Shown piece after piece: positions 5,862 to 9,835 of a DNA stretch of 9,835 bases; within the stretch, counting starts at the first letter, position 1; every line of letters begins with the position of its first letter. Position numbers and translations under genes: made by a program. The notes under the pieces were generated by a model. The model made no database searches. It was not told the origin of the DNA and saw only the letters and a program-made list of their open reading frames with translations. The stretch comes from an uncultured Collinsella sp. (GTDB taxonomy: Bacteria > Actinomycetota > Coriobacteriia > Coriobacteriales > Coriobacteriaceae), in contig URKU01000072.1 in assembly GCA_900548515.1 (NCBI GenBank), forward strand, positions 1 to 9,835. The letters are read 5' to 3'.

Positions 5862-6413
5862 TTAGAACTTGACGGTCGGTGCCTGGCGGGCTGCTTCGGC
5901 GGCCTCGAAGCCCTGGCGCTCCTTAAACTGGAAGATGCCGGCAAAGATGACAGCCGGGAACGTCTGAATGGCGTTGTTGTAGCTGAGCACGCAATCGTTG
6001 TAGCTCTGGCGTGCATAGCTAATCTTGTTCTCGGTATCCTCGAGCGATGCCTGCAGCTGCGTAAAGTTGGTGTTTGCCTTAAGATCGGGATAGGCCTCGG
6101 CTACGGCGAAGAGCTGACGCAGCGCACCGGTCAGCACGTTGTCGGCTTCCATCTTGGCTTCGGGCGTGGTGGCCTTGACGGCGGTGTTACGCGCGCTGAT
6201 CACGGCGGAGAGCGTCTCCTGCTCGTGCTTGGCGTAGCCCTTGACGGTCTCGACCAGGTTGGGGATCAGGTCGTTGCGACGCTGCAGCTGCGTATCGATG
6301 TTCTGCCAGGCGTTATCGATGCGGTTACGCTTGGTGACCATGTTGTTGTAGATGCCGGCGATGGCGCAGGCAATCACAATGACAACAACGATGCCGATGA
6401 TGACGGGAAGCAT
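5862..6413 (-). CDS. lemA: LemA family protein
   Basis: A 183-residue LemA family protein. Members are small membrane-anchored, helical proteins of uncertain biochemical function, often linked to envelope stress or to HtpX-type proteases. ATG 6413-6411 is chosen because GGAG lies about 7 bases upstream and the protein then starts with its membrane anchor (about residues 3-23, VIIGIVVVIVIACAIAGIY); the open frame further upstream to 6641 has no support. The family core is clear: NNMVTKRNRIDNAWQNIDTQLQRRNDLIPNLVETVKGYA at 24-62 carries the typical RxxxDNAW..ID..L.RR.DLIPNLV pattern, followed by YPDLKAN and the ISYARQSYND region of the C-terminal helices. Length is normal. No TPM-domain or htpX partner is next to it; it is a single-gene unit divergent from tetR. 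Confidence 0.95.
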   Translation of the reverse strand: MLPVIIGIVVVIVIACAIAGIYNNMVTKRNRIDNAWQNIDTQLQRRNDLIPNLVETVKGYAKHEQETLSAVISARNTAVKATTPEAKMEADNVLTGALRQLFAVAEAYPDLKANTNFTQLQASLEDTENKISYARQSYNDCVLSYNNAIQTFPAVIFAGIFQFKERQGFEAAEAARQAPTVKF

Positions 6414-6474
6414 GATGTCTCCGTTTCGAATGGCCGCGGCGGCATGCGCCAGCTGCCGTTGGTATAACGCTACT

Positions 6475-6480
6475 AGTATA
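6475..6480 (-). promoter_or_regulatory. Candidate lemA promoter -10
   Basis: TATACT on the minus strand (6480-6475) is a near-consensus -10 about 62 bases upstream of the lemA start. The -35 at 17 bases is only partly matching (TCGGCA). It is the best candidate in the 199-base divergent spacer between lemA and tetR; on the other strand, TAAGAT at 6570-6575 is a weaker candidate for tetR. Confidence 0.35.
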
Positions 6481-6612
6481 CCCGCAACGTTTTGTCGTGC
6501 CGAACTTTCCGGTAAGCGTTGTGTTTTCGGCGGGGTTGGCACCGGGGCAAAGCGCGCGAGGTACAGGTGTAAGATATGCGACAGATTGACGAGTGTTGTC
6601 TTTGCCCTGAGG

Positions 6613-7209
6613 ATGGCGATACCAGTGGACCTTCGCATCAAGAAAACCTACCGCGCCCTGTTCGATGCCTTTACCGAGCTTCTCGAGGAGCATCGTTTTG
6701 AGGACCTGACGGTTGCCATGCTGTGCGACCGCGCCATGATTCGCCGCACGACGTTCTACAAGCACTTTCGCGACAAGAACGATTACTTTGCCTTTTATAT
6801 CGATGAGCTCATGTCGGGCTTGCCGCAAAAACAGCCCGATGAGGCCGGCGCGGTGTCTGCCGAGGACGTGCGCGCGCTTCGGCACGCGATTTTGGACGAT
6901 GCCATGGATTTGATTCTGACGCACGAGCGGCTCATGGATAACATTTTGGCAAGCAGCATGTCGGGCATGTTGACCAACGTTATTTGCGACCGCATTGCCC
7001 GTTCCATCCGCGAGCGTGTGATGAACGTGCTTGCCGAGGATGCCCTGGCCCCCGTGCCACTCGAGACGACGTCTGAGTTTGTCGCCGGCGGCATTATTCG
7101 GCTCTTTACCATGTGGTGGGAATCGGGCCACGTACTAGAGCGTCGACCCGAGATGGCTGACGTGGTCGATGCGCTGTTCGAGCGAACCATGACGCCGGTG
7201 CATCACTAG
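6613..7209 (+). CDS. TetR/AcrR-family transcriptional regulator
   Basis: A 198-residue one-component regulator. Residues 8-60 form the TetR DNA-binding domain: RIKKTYRALFDAFTELLEE, then LTVAMLCDRAMIRRTTFYKHF with the recognition helix and the typical TFYxHFxxKxxY ending. The rest (65-198) is a helical ligand/dimer domain without recognisable ligand signature; its style recalls the DhaS-like TetR subgroup. The start is uncertain: ATG 6613 directly abuts GAGG (6609-6612) and so lacks proper spacing, while GTG 6625 has the same GAGG 12 bases upstream. Either gives a complete DNA-binding domain. It is divergent from lemA (199-base spacer) and upstream of tadA on the same strand; either could be a target, but no clear operator was identified. 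Confidence 0.88.
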   Translation: MAIPVDLRIKKTYRALFDAFTELLEEHRFEDLTVAMLCDRAMIRRTTFYKHFRDKNDYFAFYIDELMSGLPQKQPDEAGAVSAEDVRALRHAILDDAMDLILTHERLMDNILASSMSGMLTNVICDRIARSIRERVMNVLAEDALAPVPLETTSEFVAGGIIRLFTMWWESGHVLERRPEMADVVDALFERTMTPVHH

Positions 7210-7212
7210 AAG

Positions 7213-7302
7213 TGGCGGAGAGAGGGGGATTCGAACCCCCGGAACGCTCTCGCGCTCAACGGTTTTCAAGACCGCCGCATTCAACCGCTCTGCCATCTCT
7301 CC
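7213..7302 (-). tRNA. tRNA-Ser (anticodon UGA)
   Basis: The minus strand folds as a class II tRNA: acceptor GGAGAGA (7302-7296) pairs with TCTCTCC (7223-7217), discriminator G (7216), and CCA encoded in the DNA (7215-7213). The anticodon stem GCGGT/ACCGT encloses loop CTTGAAA with anticodon TGA at 7268-7266. A long variable arm (GAGCGCGAGAGCGTTC) and a T arm GGGGGTTCGAATCCCCC complete it. It reads UCA and, with U34 wobble, other UCN codons. It lies 3 bases from the tetR stop on the opposite strand. Confidence 0.97.
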
Positions 7303-7312
7303 GTGAGTCGTA

Positions 7313-7321
7313 ATGATAGCA
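7313..7321 (-). promoter_or_regulatory. Candidate extended -10 promoter of tRNA-Ser
   Basis: On the minus strand TGC-TATCAT (7321-7313) forms an extended -10, 10 bases before the mature tRNA 5' end. The nearest -35-like hexamer, TTGCAA (7338-7333), is only 14 bases away, so the extended -10 probably carries the promoter. Confidence 0.5.
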
Positions 7322-7353
7322 TCGTTTTGGGTTTGCAACAGGGAAGGCGAACG

Positions 7354-9135
7354 ATGATGAGCACCGGAATCGATGAGAAGTTCATGCGCGAGGCGCTGGC
7401 GGAGGCGCGCACCGCCGCTGCGGTGGGCGAGGTACCAATTGGTGCCGTGGTAGTGCGCGCGGGTGAGATCGTCGCGCGGGCGCATAATCGCCGCGAGCTC
7501 GACCAGGACCCTTCGGCGCATGCCGAGTTTGCGGCCCTATGCGCCGCCGCGCGGTCGCTCGGTCGTTGGCGCCTTTCCGATTGCACGGTCTACGTGACGC
7601 TCGAGCCCTGCTGCATGTGCGCGGGGCTTATGGTTAACGCGCGCGTGGGGCGCTGCGTGTACGGCGCGTCCGATGCTAAAGCGGGCGCTCTGGGGTCGCT
7701 GTATGACCTCAACGCCGATTTGCGCCTGAATCATCGGTTTAATGTGACCGCCGGCGTGCTGGCGGACGAGTGTCGTGAGGTGTTGAGCAGCTATTTTAGT
7801 GGGCTGCGTGGCACCGATGGTGCTGGCTGCGGTTGTGGGGCCGATCTTGAAGCACATGCCGCCCACGCCGAGGCGCTTGCGTGTGTCGAAGATACTGCCG
7901 TTGGGGCGGTCGATTTTGGTGCCGCGTGCCGCCGGCCCCGCCGTGTGCTGCTGGCGATTGATTCCTTTAAGGGCAGCGTTTCGAGCGCGCAGGCGGAGGA
8001 GGCCGTTGCCGAAGGTGTGCGCCGCGTGTGGCCCGATGCCCAGGTAAGCGCGCTGCCGCTGGCGGATGGCGGCGAGGGAACGCTCGACGCCATCGCCGTG
8101 CGCAGTGGCGAGCTCTCGACCTGCGAGGTTACAGGCCCCTTGGGCGACCGCGTGTCTGCCAGGATGCTGGTGGACGGCGAGTGCGAGTCGGCTGTTATTG
8201 AGATGGCCGAGGCGGCGGGTATTGGGCATTCGCCCTGCACGGAATCGGCGGCGCTTGCGGCTTCGACCTATGGCGTGGGCGAGCTGATGCTTCGTGCGGT
8301 TCGCGCGGGGGCGAGGGCTCTATATATAGGACTGGGCGGCAGCGCCACCAACGACGGCGGCGCCGGCATGCTGCAGGCGCTGGGCGCGCGTCTTGTCGAT
8401 GACCGTGGCTGCGATATCGCGCCGGGGCTCGCGGGTCTTGAACACGTGGCGAGTATCGATTTGGCACCGGCGCTTCGGGTGCTGGGCGGCGCACGCATCG
8501 TCGTGCTGTCCGATGTCGAGAATCCGCTCGTGGGGCGCCGAGGCGCACTGGCGGTGTTTGGCGGGCAGAAGGGGCTGCTAGCGGGTGATGCCGAGGTACT
8601 GTGCAGGTACGACAGCTGGATGGTCGGCTATGGTCGCCAGCTCGATGCGGCAATTACCGGGGCGCGGGCTCAGGGGTTGTTGCGCGTGCCCGAGGGTGCG
8701 CGGACATTTGGCTCGGTGCTCGGTGTGCCCGGCGCCGGCGCCGCCGGCGGCCTGGGCGCCGCGCTGCTAGCGCTCGGTGCGGAGCTGCGCTCGGGCGTGG
8801 AGACGGTGCTTGATCTGATTGAGTTTGACGAGCACGTGCGCGATGTCGACCTGGTCATAACGGGCGAGGGCAATATGGACGAGCAATCCGCTGCCGGTAA
8901 GGCGCCGGTGGGCGTGGCCCGTCGTGCGAAACGCTATGGCAAGCCGGTTGTTGTCGTCGTGGGCGGTCGTGCCGACAACCTGGATGCGGTGTATGGGCAG
9001 GGCGTCGACCTGGTTTTGCCGGTCTGCCGCAAGCCCATGGGCCTTGAGCTGGCGCTCGATCCCCAGGAAGCCACAACCAACCTCATCTGCGCCGGCGAAG
9101 CGGCCGCCCAAGCCTACGACCTTGGCCGCATCTAA
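7354..9135 (+). CDS. tadA: Fusion protein: tRNA adenosine(34) deaminase TadA - glycerate kinase
   Basis: A 593-residue single frame with two complete enzymes. ATG 7354 (or 7357) follows GGGAAGG (7341-7347); GTG 7303 would run to the edge of the tRNA gene and lacks a ribosome site. Residues 1-150 are TadA, which deaminates A34 to inosine in tRNA-Arg(ACG): zinc/catalytic motif HAE (H56, E58) and PCCMC (C86, C89), plus VPIGAVVV and RVGRCVYGASD. Residues 151-196 are a Gly/Ala linker containing C159, C161, H168, H171 and C177. Residues 197-593 are a class II glycerate kinase (GarK/GlxK type, PF02595): DSFKGS (203-208), LADGGEGT (236-243), GLGGSATNDGGAG (326-338), AAGGLGAALLALG and TGEGNMDEQSAAGKAP (503-518), where the usual TGEGRxD Arg is Asn. 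No stop, frameshift or internal ribosome site was found at the junction. The 3' neighbour is the SRP RNA gene, a common tadA neighbour. Confidence 0.93.
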   Translation: MMSTGIDEKFMREALAEARTAAAVGEVPIGAVVVRAGEIVARAHNRRELDQDPSAHAEFAALCAAARSLGRWRLSDCTVYVTLEPCCMCAGLMVNARVGRCVYGASDAKAGALGSLYDLNADLRLNHRFNVTAGVLADECREVLSSYFSGLRGTDGAGCGCGADLEAHAAHAEALACVEDTAVGAVDFGAACRRPRRVLLAIDSFKGSVSSAQAEEAVAEGVRRVWPDAQVSALPLADGGEGTLDAIAVRSGELSTCEVTGPLGDRVSARMLVDGECESAVIEMAEAAGIGHSPCTESAALAASTYGVGELMLRAVRAGARALYIGLGGSATNDGGAGMLQALGARLVDDRGCDIAPGLAGLEHVASIDLAPALRVLGGARIVVLSDVENPLVGRRGALAVFGGQKGLLAGDAEVLCRYDSWMVGYGRQLDAAITGARAQGLLRVPEGARTFGSVLGVPGAGAAGGLGAALLALGAELRSGVETVLDLIEFDEHVRDVDLVITGEGNMDEQSAAGKAPVGVARRAKRYGKPVVVVVGGRADNLDAVYGQGVDLVLPVCRKPMGLELALDPQEATTNLICAGEAAAQAYDLGRI

Positions 9136-9171
9136 AAGTAGTCAAAAAAGCCCCGTCCCAAATTAGCTACC

Positions 9172-9200
9172 TTGCCCCATCGGGCGGGAGCGGGTAAGAT
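9172..9200 (+). promoter_or_regulatory. Promoter of the SRP RNA gene
   Basis: TTGCCC (9172-9177) and TAAGAT (9195-9200) are separated by exactly 17 bases, and the predicted transcript start (about 9207-9209) lies just before the RNA's closing stem. This is the best-formed -35/-10 pair in the window. Confidence 0.65.
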
Positions 9201-9214
9201 ATATCGAGCGCCTA

Positions 9215-9318
9215 GCGCGTTCGATGGGTTCGGATGACGACATGTTCCGAATCTGGTCAGGTCCGGAAGGAAGCAGCCATAAGGAGCCTCTGTCGGGCAT
9301 CCGAATCCATCGAGCGCA
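9215..9318 (+). ncRNA. ffs: Small signal recognition particle RNA (4.5S-like)
   Basis: This is the RNA core of the signal recognition particle, which binds Ffh and targets nascent membrane and secreted proteins. The universally conserved domain IV is present at about 9255-9290: GGTCAGGTCCGGAAGGAAGCAGCC-type sequence with the GGAA tetraloop and asymmetric internal loop. The outer arms pair as a long stem: GCGCGTTCGATGGGTTCGGATG-like bases from 9215 against CATCCGAATCCATCGAGCGC ending at 9317, with a few G-T and mismatched positions. There is no Alu domain, so it is the short bacterial form of about 100 nt. Ends are estimated from the fold. Confidence 0.93.
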
Positions 9319-9330
9319 CGGGCGCTTTTT
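9313..9330 (+). terminator. Intrinsic terminator of the SRP RNA gene
   Basis: AGCGC (9313-9317), loop ACGG, GCGCT (9322-9326) and a run of T to 9330. The 5' arm is also the 3' arm of the SRP RNA closing stem, so termination and the mature fold compete for the same bases. Confidence 0.7.
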
Positions 9331-9487
9331 GGTGCCGGGCCATGTCGTCCAAAAATCACCCGTAAGGGCGCGTTTATCTGAACAATTCAATCCCGTGCTT
9401 TGTGGAACTCGCTGGCTTTGCCAAAGCATTGGCGGCTACGGGCCTTGGGTGCTAGTGACCGTTGCCCTTACATCTGTAACGAGTTGC

Positions 9488-9529
9488 TTACGCATCTCCA
9501 GGGTTCTCCGTACTATCATGAATCAGATT
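9488..9529 (+). promoter_or_regulatory. Weak promoter candidate and small palindrome before the second ABC gene
   Basis: TTACGC (9488-9493) and TACTAT (9511-9516) have 17-base spacing, and AATCaGATT (9521-9529) sits at the expected transcript start, where an operator could lie. The rest of the 230-base spacer after the SRP terminator shows only a 13-base palindrome at 9415-9427 and no gene. Confidence 0.3.
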
Positions 9530-9560
9530 GAATAGAGATGATGATAGGGAGCGCCTTTTT

Positions 9561-9835
9561 ATGATTGAGTTGCTCAGGCGTTTTGGTGGTAAGTTTCGCC
9601 GGTATATGGTGATCGGCCCTGCGTGCAAGTTGATCGAAGTGATCTTTGACCTGCTGACGCCGCTCGTGATTGCCCAGATGATCGACAAGGGCATCGGTGC
9701 GCACGATGTCAACGCCGTCGTCCACTACGGTATGCTGCTTGGCGCCATGGCCGTGATCGGCATCTCGTTTACGCTCGTTTGCCAAAAGATGGCGGCGCTC
9801 ACCTCACAGGGCATGGGCACCGATATTCGCGGCGC
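9561..9835 (+). CDS. ABC exporter half-transporter, N-terminal part (runs off the window)
   Basis: An open frame from ATG 9561 continues to the last base without a stop (91 full codons seen). TAGGGAG (9545-9551) lies 9 bases upstream. The sequence is the start of an exporter transmembrane domain: a short basic cytoplasmic segment (MIELLRRFGGKFRRY), a first membrane segment at about 16-38 (VIGPACKLIEVIFDLLTPLVIAQM), IDKGIGAHD, and a second segment at about 59-80. The short N-terminus and the EVIFDLLTPLVIAQMID pattern resemble the first, degenerate-site subunit of TM287/288-like heterodimers, so a partner gene is expected downstream outside the window. This would make it a paralogue of the pair at the left edge. 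Confidence 0.88.
   Translation, partial: MIELLRRFGGKFRRYMVIGPACKLIEVIFDLLTPLVIAQMIDKGIGAHDVNAVVHYGMLLGAMAVIGISFTLVCQKMAALTSQGMGTDIRG

Noticed and set aside
6325..7131. 268-codon minus-strand frame across lemA and tetR
   Set aside because: It overlaps two well-supported genes and lacks any recognisable domain.
7303..7353. GTG 7303 as the start of the TadA fusion
   Set aside because: It directly abuts the tRNA 5' end, lacks a ribosome site, and TadA homology starts just after ATG 7354, which has GGGAAGG in place.
7915..7960. Separate start for glycerate kinase
   Set aside because: GTG 7945 is in frame at the kinase start, but no Shine-Dalgarno-like sequence precedes it; the frame is continuous with TadA, so a fusion is the simpler reading.
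9143..9194. Terminator of the TadA fusion formed by AAAAAAGCCCCGTCCC
   Set aside because: It looks like one arm of a terminator, but no good complementary arm follows; GGGCGGG downstream pairs poorly and has no T-tract.
9340..9375. Minus-strand terminator around CACCCGTAAGGGCG
   Set aside because: The stem is only 3-4 pairs and there is no minus-strand gene for it to serve.
9392..9440. tRNA-like or structured RNA at CCCGTGCTTTG..CAAAGC..ACGGG
   Set aside because: Some arms pair, including the palindrome GCTTTGcCAAAGC at 9415-9427, but no cloverleaf, conserved loop or promoter supports an RNA gene.

Overview
The window reads as a slice of a GC-rich chromosome with dense short intergenic spacers, strong GGAGG-type ribosome sites and intrinsic terminators. 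The gene set (heterodimeric ABC exporters, short serine acetyltransferase, DedA protein, type II IlvE, LemA, TadA next to a small SRP RNA) and the style of the intergenic repeats fit a Coriobacteriia gut actinobacterium, most like Collinsella. That assignment comes from memory of such genomes and is an inference; no database was searched.

Layout. 1-2275 (+): the end of one ABC exporter half-transporter and its complete partner, a heterodimeric pair with complementary degenerate motifs. 2275-2348: an imperfect palindrome and a bidirectional terminator. 2386-3090 (-): cysE, divergent from a DedA-family membrane protein at 3314-3952 (+); the shared spacer holds two palindromes placed over candidate promoters. 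4025-4249: ilvE promoter and leader, with a possible leaderless 49-codon ORF whose stop overlaps the ilvE start. 4250-5302 (+): ilvE. 5303-5861: 559 bases without a credible protein gene, filled by a 125-nt near-perfect hairpin, a detached terminator, a pair of inverted 21-nt motifs and the lemA terminator. 5862-6413 (-): lemA. 6613-7209 (+): a TetR-type regulator. 7213-7302 (-): tRNA-Ser(UGA) with encoded CCA, squeezed between tetR and the next gene on the opposite strand. 7354-9135 (+): one continuous reading frame joining TadA (tRNA adenosine deaminase) to a complete glycerate kinase. 9215-9318 (+): small SRP RNA with its own promoter and terminator. 9331-9560: spacer with only a weak promoter candidate. 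9561 to the end (+): the start of another ABC half-transporter.

How it fits together. Most units are independent housekeeping genes with their own signals: cysteine (CysE) and branched-chain amino acid (IlvE) metabolism, translation and secretion RNAs (tRNA-Ser, SRP RNA, TadA), and membrane functions (DedA, LemA, ABC exporters). The items most worth a second look are the TadA-glycerate kinase fusion, the possible leaderless leader ORF of ilvE, and the elaborate inverted repeat after ilvE.
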